From Linnemannia schmuckeri (taxonomy: Eukaryota > Mortierellomycota > Mortierellomycetes > Mortierellales > Mortierellaceae): a stretch of DNA of 64,000 bases. The notes below the pieces were generated by a model that was not told the DNA's origin, searched no databases, and was given only the letters and a program-made list of their open reading frames with translations. Below are positions 9,932 to 21,590 of this stretch, piece by piece (the first letter of the stretch is position 1; the number at the start of each line of letters is the position of its first letter). The stretch covers positions 434,001 through 498,000 of the forward strand of contig JANATG010000020.1 of assembly GCA_029449235.1 (NCBI GenBank). Direction: 5' to 3'. A program made the position numbers and the translations under genes.

Positions 9932-11090
9932 TGCTAGTTATGAATGAATGAAAGAAATTGGTGTATAGGATGAGGAAAAGAAGAAGAGTGTTGACTCTTT
10001 TTGTTTTATTCTGACCCCTTTTCTCCACCCTTTTTTTCTTCTGTTCGGCAATTGCGTGAAGGGAGTACAGTCACGGTGCTCACTGATTCAGCGAGGATTT
10101 CAAGGGATCCCACGCATCTTGTGGACAGGGGACGCGTCTCCCTTTTAACACACACATTGGACGACAACCATCACCCCTGACTACAAAAACAAGCGGCACA
10201 AAGGATAACACCACATCCACGCAGTTCAGGGGCACATTCAATTGGAGCAACAAAAACACAGGACGACAATCGTGCTCGTTGTCATCACGTAATTTTAAAC
10301 ATCGTGCTAGTGCGCGCTTAACACCTCAAAAAAAAAAAAAAAGGAACGTCGCTGTCCGCCTTTTCTTGGAGTACAATTGTGGGGTCGTCCTTGGCCCTGT
10401 CTCTCATGCTCGCGTGGAACAATGTAAAAAAACTGCCCAGAAGGGACTCGTCTGTTTTCCCATTTGTGCATCACAAAGACGAATAAACCCTATTTACTTA
10501 TCAACAGAGATGGTTTTACGATTGAGCTACTAGCAACCAGCATCCACGGCGACGCTGCGTGTACTGTCGCTTGCTAATACGAAGGAAGAGATGAAACACA
10601 ACGCGTTTAGTCTTCACGACCTTTTTTCAATAGACTAATCCACACACTACCAGAATTCTGGCCTTCACTAGACCCGCGCTTCTTACAACTTTCCACACTA
10701 TGAACGACTGGCCTGGACCCTTAAACATTCATTGCATGTAGTTGACCTCCTTATTTCCAGCTCTCACTAATCCTTTCATTCAACTACTCCAAACTGATTA
10801 AGAAATCTAACCTTTCTCTGTCTGCTAGCTAGTTGAGATACACTTCACTCGCTAGTTCAGCCTCAGTACCAAAGACTCTCGTTTGTAACTAACATCAAAC
10901 GACCCTTTTAGCAGCCAGGAGAAATAGAGACGCGTCCACCACCTATCGCCTACTATAAGAAGACCCTTGTCAATGTCTTTTTCCAGTTCTCACTCACTCC
11001 CCATCCAACATCGTTTTCTCTCTCCCACACACACATACACTTACTCATTTTCTGCATTCATATCGCTCATTGCCCACTACTTTCTGTACC
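9932..11090. promoter_or_regulatory. Divergent intergenic region (FKBP12 / LPMO-like)
   Basis: About 1.16 kb with no convincing gene. The right end has a TATA-like site (10954) and a CT-rich stretch before the LPMO-like start. The left end is the FKBP12 promoter. A short A run is at 10328-10342. Confidence 0.45.
10954..10959 (+). promoter_or_regulatory. TATA-like box of the LPMO-like gene
   Basis: CTATAAGA about 135 bases upstream of the ATG at 11091, a usual TATA distance once a short 5' UTR is allowed. Confidence 0.5.
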
Positions 11091-12098
11091 ATGAAGCCTG
11101 TTATCATCTTGCTCTTCAGTTGTGCACTTTTCGCCAGTCAAATCTACGCTCACTCCATGATGACTATTCCTCGAGGGCGCGGAAACGTCGAATGGTGGGG
11201 AACCTGCGGTAAGTCTTCCGTCGTCTTCCTCTGATCAAACTACTCGCCTACCCACTCTCCACTCTGACTCATCCATTCTCACATCTCTTCGTCTATCCTT
11301 ACCTCACCTATCAACAAATTAGCGTCAGGATTCGGATGCCACGGCCCTTGCGATTCAAAACGCTCCCTATCCCCAATCCTAAACGACCCAACGTATCCCG
11401 TCCAAACAATCCGCCGCGGCGATACCCTAACCATCAGCTGGCAACGATTCAACCACCCGGGTGGATTTGTCCGTCTCGCCATGGTCCCCTTTGAAGAGTC
11501 CGACGACTGGGCAGCCTTCAATGCCGCCAATGCTGCAAAATTCTCGTGCTACGAATCTAACTGTGGTCCTGACGATCCTAATGACTCTTTACTTGGACAT
11601 ATGAATGGGCCGGGCGATGGGCTTTGCTCGACTAGTTTTACTGTCCCTCAGGACCTGCCTGATGGCAAGGCGACATTGCAATGGATCTGGTACGGTGGTG
11701 GAGTGTACTATGGTCAACCCGAGGCTGGGTTCGGAGAGTATTATACCTGTACTGATTACGTGGTCCAGGGCGGGAGTGACCTAGTCCCCAGGGGATCGTT
11801 AGGAGATCAGCGTGTTTGGCAGGGAGGGGATGCATCGAATCCCGGGACGGATGTCTGCAAGTACTGGAGTTCCAACCGGGTTGGAGACTGTTCTTTCGGT
11901 GACCAACGACCTCCAAACCCCAGAGCTGATGATCTGTTGAGTCAAAGCTTGGAACCCTGTTCGAGGACTGGAGAGTTTGTTGGGAAGGCTGCAGAGTTTG
12001 AGACAGGTGGCGGATCGAGACATTTAAGGAAGCGGTTCGGTCGTGGTGTCCGTTCAGATGTCTATGTCAACGCCCATGCCGTCAATGCTACCCGCTGA
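11091..12098 (+). CDS. Secreted LPMO-like copper protein, putative polysaccharide monooxygenase
   Basis: Exons 11091-11208 and 11323-12098 give 297 residues. Lytic polysaccharide monooxygenases cut chitin, cellulose or other glycans oxidatively with a copper held by a histidine brace. The signal peptide (MKPVIILLFSCALFASQIYA) ends just before His21, so the mature chain would begin HSMMTIPRGRGN, as a histidine brace needs. A second candidate copper His is in RFNHPGGFVRLAMVP, and the axial aromatic could be in GEYYTCTDYVV. There are many Cys, as expected of a secreted fold. The last 50 residues or so are a basic/polar tail without a recognised binding module. The LPMO assignment rests on these landmarks; family number and substrate cannot be given. 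Confidence 0.7.
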
Positions 12099-12202
12099 AC
12101 AAACATACAACATATTCCTTTACCTCTGAACATACAAACAACACATTGTATTTACGCGCATCATGACGAAGTAATAATGCGAAAAGCTAATCTACAACAT
12201 GG

Positions 12203-12208
12203 AATAAA
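12203..12208 (+). terminator. Poly(A) signal of the LPMO-like gene
   Basis: AATAAA about 105 bases after the stop. It lies only about 30 bases from the end of the convergent next gene, so the 3' UTRs probably overlap. Confidence 0.5.
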
Positions 12209-12237
12209 AAAAAATGTACATCCAGCTATCAACGCAA

Positions 12238-14741
12238 TTAGAGCTCCATGTCTTCGTCGCACTCGTGCTCAGCAAGATCTGCTAACATATTGGCTCCTGT
12301 GAGATGCGAAAAAGAAATGCTCAGTGGCCGCGTGATAGTAGGAGCCATCGATAGACAAGGCGAAGGGGATGACGATCTCGACGACATGAGTCGGACAGCT
12401 TCCTCTCCCATCGACACATCCTCTTGACTATGGTGCTGGTGGTGAAGGTGATGTTGGCCATACTGCACCGGACTTGACCGACCATAACCACCATGCCGTG
12501 CAATCCCCAAACTTTCTCGGTACCCGCTCTGGGTCTTTTGCAAATGTTGGTTCCAGGACGACATCTCTTCTAGTCGTTGACCATGTCCATGTAACGAACT
12601 TCCAGCTGGCCCTCCTCCTCCACCTCCTCCTGCGGTTGAATTCGTATTTGAAGCGTGTCGTGAGAATCGATCGCTTGAAGTATTCACAGTCCCGTCCAAC
12701 GCCGTCATTGTCAGATCCATCCATGAGGACTGTGGACGTACGGAACTTGAAGAACCTGATACAGAATGACGCAACTGAGGTGAATGACCAAGACGGGACA
12801 ATGTATTCTCGATAGTCCCATGACCTATCCATACATCGCCCTGGTGCGGGTATAGGTGGTCGCTGTGATGTCGGGGAGGATGTCCTAAGTGCACTGTTTC
12901 CTGAACAGGCTGCCGAGCATGTACATCGTGGCGATGATGCTGATGCAGTTGATCAGCAGTCCCTGAAACATCATTGTTCCACTGCTGTGAAGAGAAATAA
13001 GGCGATGGTGTCGAAAGCCGATTGAACTGTTGATGTGCAAGGTGCAGCTGCTGCTGTTGTTGTTGTTGTTGTTGATAATCTTGGTACTGGGTATAAGGGT
13101 AAATATTGGTCTCGCTGAATGATCGTGCCCGCGATCCAAAAGAGGCCCTAGAGTCATCCTGTAGATGTCCTGCACTGTACTTGTCTCTTGACTCGTGGAG
13201 TGATCTTTGTCGGCCTAGACTGCCTTCTTTCCCCTGATGTTGGTTATTGTGATGCTGCTTGGATAGAGGTCCAGAAGTGTTCTGCTCCAGCTGCAGCTGC
13301 TGTGATGATGTCCTCCTCTGCATGTCCGTAACTGACTCCGCTCCCGTTCCTGATGAGGTATGTACTAATATTACGAAAGAAGGATACACCCAACAAAAAA
13401 TATCGACTTGATGAGTTGGACAGTCTTCATCTTCTTTTGTGAACAAAATATCTACATCATGACATGACCCAAGATGGCTACCATTGGTGGGACGGCCCAA
13501 AATGGCAACGTCAGTGGCTGATGTTCTTGAGATGGCAGTTGTAGTAGGGGGCGGAGGTTGAGATTGAGGTTGCTGACTTGGAGGGGTAGGTAAGTCGGGC
13601 GCGTGGGTCGCCTGGACATCGTGCCACTCCTGCCACTCTTTGCTGACACTGTTCCATTTCCGCTGTCGTAGGTTCAACACCTTAGCTTGGGATGGCGAGC
13701 CGTTCGTGCTGCCAGCTGCCGGAGAGTGCTGAACAGTAGGTTCCTTCTTTGGGATGTCAGTTGTTCCATCATCCATGGACATAGAGATATCCATCGCAGT
13801 CGGCGGTTGTAATGGTGGTGACATTGGTGGCGAAAGGGGCGAATAAGATAACTGTGAGAGTGAACCAAGTTGACTGGTCGAGTGTTGTTGCAGTCTCCCC
13901 GTCCGCTGCTCTGAGGGGCGAGAAGAAGAACTGGCACTGGATGATGACGACGACGATGATGATACTGCATCACTCTGACTTGCCTCGAAAGGCCTGGACC
14001 CTGTCGACTTGCCATGCGCTGCACGACCAGGAGCTATCGGAGAGCTCATTGCACGACTCCGCTGCGGATGGGATTGTAATTGGCGCAGTTGCTCCTGCTG
14101 CTGCTGCTGCTGCTGCTGGTCTTCTTCTTGTTGTTGATGGATTAGCTGTTGCTGCTGGATGTTTTGGTTGTGAATAGTGATAGAATGGATGAATTCCTGA
14201 TTCCGCTGCGCTTGATTCTCCTGCGGACTGTGAACAACTTGACGCCGAACAGAGGGGTGTCGCTGAGGCGAGCTTGGACTGTCTGTTCCATCATTGTAAT
14301 CCACTCGGTTTGTTGAACCACCACTGCTGCTACTGCTGCTTAATGACAATGATTCGAACCTAAGGTTGCGAGAAAGATGAAAGAGGGCATCAAAGGGATA
14401 TATTCGTTAGCCACCGAGAACTACATAATTGTATTCGACGTCTCTTTCTTTTTGTTTGATTGACAACAGATAGATAGGGCGTGGGAAGGTGAATTATCCA
14501 GGAGTGATTTCAGTAGTAGACCGAAAACGACAAAAATAAGAGAGAGTCAACGCTACTCCTCGAAACACACTCTTTGAAAGTCAAACTAATTCTCCTCCTT
14601 TGGCAACCAAAACAAGAGGACATTCAAAGTGAGACGTTACTCGAATGCCATGAGCTCGGAGGCGACTTTTTTGCGAGCGCGGATGGTGTCGTCCTTTGGT
14701 CTGGCGCGCTTTTTGTCAATGATAAGTCTGGTGCTGTCCAT
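12238..14741 (-). CDS. Large Gln/Ser/His-rich disordered protein, unknown function
   Basis: Exons 14741-14641 and 14359-12238 give 740 residues. The first exon gives a basic N-terminus (MDSTRLIIDKKRARPKDD, TIRARKKVASELMAFE) that joins in phase to FESLSLSSSS. This supplies the ATG missing from the long second exon. The body is low complexity: poly-Gln, poly-Ser, His-rich and Pro-rich tracts. A few ordered patches stand out, such as RQRKWNSVSKEWQEWHDVQ and the C-terminus SISFSHLTGANMLADLAEH ending in acidic residues. A possible in-frame intron (about 13375-13490, GTAGCC to ATTAG) would remove a segment unlike its surroundings. The basic start and acidic end suggest a nuclear regulatory protein, but no family is recognised. 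Confidence 0.7.
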
Positions 14742-15398
14742 AGTTGGGTCATAGTCGGTTGAAGGAGATGTCGCGGTGGATGAGGGTGAGGAGTTGAAGG
14801 AGGTGAGCATGAAGCTTGAAGGAGGGTGGAATGAATTGTAACAGACTTAAAACGTAGGAGAAAAAAAAAAGTTGTCGGTTCTTGCCACCGAACTGTGAAA
14901 AAACGTGCTTTTTAGTTTTGCTAAAAAAGGGGTGGAGATTGCACGTGACCTTTTGCTCCACTTTTCTGGACTGGGGTTTTTTTTTTCACCCCGCAGTTGG
15001 CCCATACAAAAGCGATTCAAAAGCGACTCACCCAAGACACAGCCCGCAGGCAGCAAGACCAAAGACAAGAAGAAAATCGCCCTTTTGTTCATTTTTGATG
15101 TCTTGGTGCGCGGATCTGCTGAATCGGGTCCATTTGCCTTTGTCTGGTACATCGTGTAGTACAATTGATATCCAAAGCTGTCTTCTTGCTCAATTAAGGC
15201 CTCATATAAAAAAGAGCAAGATTGTTATCTTTCTTTTCTTTTCTTTTTTTTTATATCTTTTTCATCTCTTCATCCACACAACTCTCTCTCTCTCTCACAC
15301 ACACCCATACTTTCATCCGCCTCAGTCAATCGATTAATCAGTCATCCGATTTCAAGGACCAGTATCCACACCAACTCAACACTCACATATACACAACA
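14742..15398. promoter_or_regulatory. Divergent promoter (disordered protein / P5C reductase)
   Basis: 657 bases between divergent starts. It has a TATA-like box for the rightward gene and a CT/CA-rich tract at about 15225-15310. No gene is seen. Confidence 0.5.
15205..15213 (+). promoter_or_regulatory. TATA-like box of P5C reductase
   Basis: TATAAAAAA about 190 bases before the ATG at 15399, followed by a pyrimidine-rich leader. Confidence 0.45.
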
Positions 15399-16388
15399 AT
15401 GACCCAGCAACAGCAACATCAAGGAAGACTCGCCTTCATCGGCGGCGGAAACATGGCCGAGGCCATCCTCGGTGGACTCCTCGCCTGCGGCTATCCTCTC
15501 TCCCAATGCGTCGTCTCGGAACCTATCCAGGCTCGCTGTGAATTCCTTCAGTCTAAATACCCCGGTCTCCAAACCCTCTCCGGCCCCGACGCCAACAGCC
15601 TTGCCGTTCAAGGATCTAAATCTGCCTCCACCACACAATCGCTGATCCAGGACGGATCTATCCAAGTCAATGCCACCGCAGCCTCGACCGATTTCGCCCC
15701 TGCCGAGGTGGTCATCTTGGCTGTCAAGCCCCAAGTCTTGAAGAACGTCGTTGTCGATCTTGCCCCTGCTCTTCGTGCCCTCCAGCCCCTTGTCATCTCG
15801 ATCGCCGCCGGTATCGAGACTAGCGCGATCGCACGGTTCATGGCCGATGGAGTCGATGAGGAAGCACTTGTCGCTGGATCGGTCAAGCTGCCCCCCGTCA
15901 TCCGTGTCATGCCCAACACCCCCGCCTTGGTCCTCGAGGGCGCCGCAGGAATGTATGCAACCGCCGAGGCAACAGCTGAACATCGCGAGGTAGCCGAATC
16001 GCTCATGGCCGCCGTCTCCAAGCAGGTCTCTTGGGTCGAGACCGAATCGTTGATCGACACCGTGACAGGCATCTCGGGATCAGGACCCGCCTACTTTTTC
16101 TTGATGATGGAGGCCATGGAGGAGGCTGGCGTCAAGCTGGGCATGGATAGGGCTACCGCCAAGGCATTGACCATCCAAACCTGTCTGGGAGCCGCCAAGA
16201 TGGCCCAGTTGAGTTCGGATGATCTGGAGACGCTTCGCATCAAGGTCACTTCCCCTCAGGGAACCACTGACGCTGCGATCAAGGCCTTTGAGGCCGGTGG
16301 GTTCCGGGATCTGGTCCAAAAGGGTGTTACTGCTGCCGATGCCAGGAGTCGTACCCTCGCCAAGGAGCTTGGAGGTGCCAAACTTTAG
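15399..16388 (+). CDS. Pyrroline-5-carboxylate reductase
   Basis: A single uninterrupted exon of 329 residues; no intron, unlike most neighbours. The enzyme reduces pyrroline-5-carboxylate to proline with NAD(P)H, the last step of proline synthesis. After a short Gln-rich start (MTQQQQHQGR) comes the Rossmann motif LAFIGGGNMAEAILGGL. Further along are VILAVKPQVL, ISIAAGIE, VIRVMPNTPALV and GSGPAYFFLMMEAM. The C-terminal family signature is KVTSPQGTTDAAIKAFEAGG. The sequence is somewhat longer than bacterial ProC because of an insertion near residues 65-100 that is rich in Ala, Ser and Thr. The chosen ATG directly precedes the conserved fold. Confidence 0.95.
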   Translation: MTQQQQHQGRLAFIGGGNMAEAILGGLLACGYPLSQCVVSEPIQARCEFLQSKYPGLQTLSGPDANSLAVQGSKSASTTQSLIQDGSIQVNATAASTDFAPAEVVILAVKPQVLKNVVVDLAPALRALQPLVISIAAGIETSAIARFMADGVDEEALVAGSVKLPPVIRVMPNTPALVLEGAAGMYATAEATAEHREVAESLMAAVSKQVSWVETESLIDTVTGISGSGPAYFFLMMEAMEEAGVKLGMDRATAKALTIQTCLGAAKMAQLSSDDLETLRIKVTSPQGTTDAAIKAFEAGGFRDLVQKGVTAADARSRTLAKELGGAKL

Positions 16389-17118
16389 ATACCCTTTGTC
16401 TTCAGTTTATTATCGCAGGACAAAAAAAAAAATTTAGAGAGATAACCGACGATATCGATATGTTCCTCTCCCTCACTTTTTCCATTCCCTCTCTTTACCC
16501 CACCAAGCATACCCTTGCAGTTATGCCCTTTTGCTCACGTCTCACTCTCTCTCCCTCCCTCCCTCCCTGCCTTGCTCTCTTTGTAAAATAAATGCACTCT
16601 CTCATCTCACAAATACTCTATTCTCCGGTTGGTGGCCGTTTTGTGTGTTCGACCCTGAAAATTGTTCCGAAAAAAAAAAGGCATTCAAAAGATGATACGG
16701 GTGAGTCACTCATTCCCCTCTGGATTTGCATGAGGTTCGATCGCTGTCGTACAAAAACTTTTTTTTTTTTCTTAATTAAAAATCTGGAGAAAGAGATACC
16801 ATTTACACGCAAAAGACATAAAGACATAAACATATACAAAAACAGGATACTTCGAAAGGAGGTGAGGGGGTTGGGGCAAAAAAGAATGTCCTTTCTTTTT
16901 GTCGCGGTTTCGTTTCTTTTTCTTGGCTCCAATGGTTCAAGAGGTCCAACTGCTTGAATTCTCTGAAGAAGCATTTTTCGTCTCCGCACACCAGTTCACG
17001 GACACATCGAAACGGCAGAAAGGGGTTTGGTCATAAAAAAAAAAGGTTATTCTAATTTGCTCTAACACACCTAGACGACTCTCTCTCCCCTCACTTTCTC
17101 TCGTAGTCAATCTACAAT
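16389..17118. other. Convergent 3' region
   Basis: 730 bases between convergent genes. An AATAAA at 16587-16592 probably ends the P5C reductase transcript. A CT-repeat patch is near 16545-16568. No gene is seen; open frames are low complexity. Confidence 0.5.
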
Positions 17119-18312
17119 CTACCGCTTAGACTTATCAGCAAGTCTGGCGATCTGTGCCTTCAGAACCGACTGGGCTTCCTCCTCCTGAACATACTTCACA
17201 ATCGTGGCCACATCCTCCTCCTCAGATTCCCTGAAAAAGTTCAAAAAGTTCAAACGAATCACACGCATAGTCTCAGCCTGAGCAACCCGAGGAGCCTTGT
17301 TACGGCCTACCAAGTACCGGACCACAAACTCATCCATCTCCTGCTGGCTCGAGAAATCCGCCTTGTCGACCAGACCCGTCTGAACAGCCTCCTGGACAGA
17401 GAGAATACGGCCCAGGGGCAATAACCTCTCTGCGTGACGACGCGATGTGATCTGGGTAAAGAGCTCGACCAACCAATGGGGTACGGGGACGCCGACGGCG
17501 ACCTCATTCAAGCCGATGGTGGCTGGTTTGGGAGTGTTGCCGACCATGAACCGATCCTGACAGGCCATTCCTAGAACGCAGCCGAGACCCAAACTGTGGC
17601 CGTGCATTGCGGCTGCGGTGTTGAGACGGGAAGAGTAGATAACGTCAAATACCTCACGAATGCTTCTCCAGTAGTTGCCGAAACTAATATTCAGGGGGAG
17701 GGTTAAGAGTAGAAGCGGTTAGACCTAAGTATGAGCCTCTAAGCAGATATTAGTTCATCCTGCTGCCCAATTGGTTGTGGAACATATATGACTGTTACCT
17801 CTCGGGTCCCTTCATGAATTCGCTGAAGTCGATACCGGCACAAAAGATCGACTTGAGATCGCTCTTCAATATCACCGCACGAACTGACTGATCCTGCTCC
17901 ATTGCCCTCCATTCCTACTCAGCAGAGAGAGAAAGTTCAACAACTTAAGTGCTCAGTTGATTGTCATCAGTTGCCCTGAAAAAAAAAAATCCGTTCTGAA
18001 TGGAATGATCCGCCGAAGTGGTCGTTGCCTTTGTTCAATCAATCCTTGCTACTAATGTGGTACCTTAATCATAAGCCTGGCGGTGTCGTGGCTGAAGGCG
18101 CTCTGGCTCAAGGTCATAACAGCCACCTCGGGTGACTCGGGGTGCTTGCTCACTCTGACAGCGGGAGGACGCTGCTCGTTGGTCAAGGATGCTAACGAGC
18201 GTTGGACCACCATGGGTCGGGCAATGGGGGTCATCCATCCCTGCTGCTGTTGAATCATTGCCTGGCGGGCGGTGGCCCTGGACAAGAGGCTTGCGAATCG
18301 TGTGCGGTGCAT
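17119..18312 (-). CDS. Mitochondrial enoyl-CoA delta-isomerase (crotonase family)
   Basis: Exons 18312-18064, 17914-17799 and 17683-17119 give 309 residues. The family moves double bonds of unsaturated fatty acyl-CoA so that beta-oxidation can proceed. The start MHRTRFASLLSRATARQAM is a mitochondrial presequence. The crotonase core includes AVILKSDLKSIFCAGIDFSEF (oxyanion hole and CoA region) and NTAAAMHGHSLGLGCVLGMAC. The segment ATIGLNEVAVGVPVP has the LNE arrangement typical of ECI1-type isomerases, with Glu as probable base. No second crotonase Glu is clear, which favours isomerase over hydratase. The C-terminus (ARLADKSKR) is not a plain peroxisomal SKL, agreeing with a mitochondrial site. 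Another crotonase subtype is possible. Confidence 0.85.
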
Positions 18313-18748
18313 TCTGTTTATGCTTTTATTTTTTTCCTTGAATGAGAGAGTGGAGAAGGGATGGGGGTGTGGAGAATGGAATGGAAAGGGTAAAAAACAA
18401 CTGCCTGCTCTTTGTTCTTTTTTTTTTTCACACGCGTGAGGCGAAAAATGGCAACGGACACTTCGGCGCGTGATAATTCTCATTGCCGGCCTTCTTTTCC
18501 TTCGATCACTGTTTTGTAGAAGCAGTCACTGATAAACTTGAGGCGAAGAGAAAACTTCGGAGAATGGAAACATCGACAACAGATAAAGTAGGAAGAAGTA
18601 TAGAATTATCACAATGTTGAAATAGTACATGAAGATGCGTAGGATGCGTGATATTATATATGCTATATGCTAACATGAGTGTCAATGCATGGGGTGAATG
18701 AAGTGAATGGGTAGGCAATAGGAAAACGACTGCTGCCAGACAGGCACA
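18313..18748. promoter_or_regulatory. Isomerase promoter and LPMO-like 3' region
   Basis: 436 bases between two leftward genes. No distinct motif was found apart from an AT-rich patch at 18650-18670. Confidence 0.35.
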
Positions 18749-19795
18749 CTAGAGCGACTTGCGCCTGGATGCAATCTTAACTTCGGCCGCGATGGGTCCA
18801 CGACCATGATCGTGAGAACGGCCATCGCCTGGGAATGTGACACCCTTCTTGTGGCCCTTGAAATCGTACAACTGGATCATCTTCTTTGGCAATTTACCAT
18901 CTCCGGAACCCTCAATTGTGATATCCGCGCAGCTATCAGAACAAAGCATTAGTAAGAGAAATATTAGGAAAATATCATAAATGATACAGATCCAAACAAG
19001 TCAAAGAGCTGCGGATATCGTGTAAAAGACTCACTTGTGGTAGAATTGAGGAACGAGAGCGGCAGTCCAACTCCAAGCGAACAAACATTTCCCTATATCG
19101 ACAGCAACGATAACCCACATCACGTCAGATAATGTCGCTAGATGAGCCATATCGTCCTTTCTTCTTAATTTCACGCGAAACAACAAACAATGCGAAATAG
19201 TTGTTACCTGGATCGTTGCAAGAAGGAACATTGTCAGGGATTCTAACAGGCCACTCGTACATCACATCGGGGCAAGTCTTGGTATAAGTCGCAATGACAT
19301 GAAAACTCTTGCCACCATCGTTTGACAATGAAAACTCGCACATTCCGCCTCCATGTCGAGCCTCGGGAACGTTTTTCGTAGGCAATTTGTCCACCTTTCT
19401 CAGCTCTGTCGTCCAAAACCGCACAGGGATGAGCTGACCTGCCTTCATTTCTTTTTGAAGTATGAAAAAGTTATGATACATTGGAAAGAGAGCAGAAGTA
19501 TGTGAGAACAAAGGCTGAAGTATAACTTAATGATATCTCGTTAGGCAATGTAGAAAGCAATTAAGGCTGACTTACTGGTGTTAGGTCCTTTGCTGTATCC
19601 TCCACATGGGTATTTGAATCCCTTGTAGCCAATAAACTCGTGGATTTTCCAGTTAAACTCCTTTGTTCCATACCCACCTCGAGGCGGTGGATACAGCATA
19701 GCCATATGTGCCTCGGTTGATTTGAAAGTCATGGTCACCAACAAGAGGATGCTCAGTGCAAGCATTGTTGAGAATTCTAATCGTTTGGATGGCAT
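18749..19795 (-). CDS. Second secreted LPMO-like protein (chitin-binding type 4-like)
   Basis: Exons 19795-19576, 19450-19208, 19092-19035 and 18932-18749 give 234 residues. The start could instead be the ATG at 19765, ten residues later. A signal peptide (MLALSILLLVTMTFKSTEA) ends before His, giving the mature start HMAMLYPPPRGGYG as a copper histidine brace requires. The second His candidate is in EARHGGGMCEFSLS. The conserved end WSWTAALVPQFYHNCADIT has the Tyr..Cys-Ala-Asp pattern of LPMO-type proteins. The middle (TCPDVMYEWPVRIPDNVPSC) is also typical of this group in Mucoromycota-like fungi. It is quite different from the LPMO-like protein at 11.1 kb, so not a recent duplicate. Activity and substrate (perhaps chitin) are inferred. 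Confidence 0.8.
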
Positions 19796-20056
19796 TTGTC
19801 GTTTGACTTGGATGTTGATGGTGTGTAGTTTGGGGAAAGGCTGTTGTGATATGGTTGGTTGAAGAGTAAGTTGAATGAGGTCCAGTTTAAAGTGAGTGAG
19901 TAAGTGACAGGGCAATGGATTAAGTAAGAGATATAAATGAGGTAGTGAAAAAAATTAAAAGGAGGAATGGTCGGCAGTATGGACTGTCGGCGCAAGGTCG
20001 AAAATAAAATGGTGGAGAGAGGCAAGAGAAAAAGGGGGAGGAGGGAAGTTGGCGAG

Positions 20057-20064
20057 TATTTATA
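20057..20064 (-). promoter_or_regulatory. TATA-like box of the second LPMO-like gene
   Basis: TATAAATA on the minus strand, about 265 bases upstream of the ATG at 19795. Confidence 0.45.
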
Positions 20065-20165
20065 CCATGATAAGGATGGTCGAAACGAAGTGAGTGAGGG
20101 TGTGAGAGAGTGAGAGTAGAAAAGTGACAAGGAAGTTTACAACCAACTTCAAGTGAGCGGCAGCG

Positions 20166-20196
<31 letters not shown>
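20166..20196. repeat. A homopolymer (about 31)
   Basis: Uninterrupted A run on the plus strand, upstream of the TATA-like site of the second LPMO-like gene. Confidence 0.85.
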
Positions 20197-20197
<1 letters not shown>

Positions 20198-21590
20198 GAG
20201 CGGGGAAGTGAAAAGGATGGAAAGAGACAAGAAACAAAACAGTCAATTTTGAATAAAAGACTGCAAAGAGAGGAAAATAAAGTGAGCTATGGGTGAGGGA
20301 AAGAAGAGGAGAGCGAGCGAGAGTGTAAGGGAGAGTGAGGAGGGGAGAGGAGAGAAGAAAAAAGAGGAGGGTGGGATCCTAGAAAGGGAGTTCAGCAATG
20401 GCACTTGATCGAGTCGCCCATTGTTCTAGTGACGACGTTTAAATGCATAAAAGCAAAAGATATCAAAAGGTCTATTGCCGTGCCCAAATGGATCCACGAG
20501 GTGCTCTCATTTTGACGGTAAGGGTGCCAGAGAAAAGGTTCATTGCTTCAGGTACTACTACAGACACTACACAAATACAACCTTACGATGCAATGCCCAA
20601 GGGCACACAGATGGGTGTCTAGGCATAGTGGCAGGTGTTATCGAGACAAACACCTCCTTTCACTTTTCTCTCCTTTCTTTATCGCTCGGTCATACAATTC
20701 CTTAGATCGGCAGCAATACAAAAAATCGAGGAGAGAGAGAGAGAATTGGTGACAGAGTACGAAAGGGAGGAACGCCAAACGTAGTGAGGAGAAAAAAGGG
20801 ACGAAGGAAAGGAGCTTCATGTCATTTTTTCCTTTTTTTCGATCTACGAATTCGGCGACAAAGTGAAAAAGTATCGTCAACAATGAACAACACGACAATG
20901 ATATTTTCCTGCAATACCTGTGGGGTCCTGGGCGTCATTGACAGAAGTAAACTGCAATGTCTCTTTAGTCATCTCGGAGAACTAGTGTCGATTTTACTCT
21001 CTTCTGTTGTCTTGCGGAAAAGTGCAAGACGTAGAAAAAAATCAAATATTAGCGTTGAATGGAATCATGTTTAATGCAGGTACTCCCTCTCTCTATCGTT
21101 CTTGCATTCCCTCGCTTCTCTTGCTTTGTTATCATGATACCTGTAAAATGAGCCCAAACCTCCGTTAACCAGGAGGTAGGACCCCATTTCATGTGAAGTA
21201 ACTATGTCACGTCAGCAAAAGAAACAAACAGAAAAAAAGAGGAGCGGGATGCATGGTGGGTGCAGAAAGTGAGAATAGAACGAAATAAAGTCTATGACGC
21301 GGCGAGGTTCAAGGGGATGAGAAGAAAAAGAGGATCAGTCGATATGCATACCATCTTTTTCTATTAACTCCACAGTGCTATCACTCCGGGAAGCATTACA
21401 ACAACGACAGCGAAAATGGAGAAGGAGATTAGAAAGGTCAATCCTTTATCGACTATTAATAAAAAGAAGGGGGATTAAAAAAAGCTATCGACATACTATG
21501 TACATATCTGAAAAGTAAGTCCTATGTCTTCACAACTATCTACATCAGAAGCTGCAAATGGACACCATTGTGCCAACTATCAAATGTCTT

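Larger units (their letters stand above)
19796..21590. promoter_or_regulatory. Long intergenic region upstream of LPMO-like gene
   Basis: About 1.8 kb with no supported gene. It contains the LPMO-like promoter (TATA-like at 20057), a 31-A run at about 20166-20196, strongly purine-rich DNA from 20270 to 20380, and the 3' flank of the aquaporin gene. Short open frames here have no recognisable features. Confidence 0.45.

Noticed and set aside
15342..15983. 213-codon reverse frame over P5C reductase
   Set aside because: It is the antisense shadow of a clearly conserved single-exon gene.
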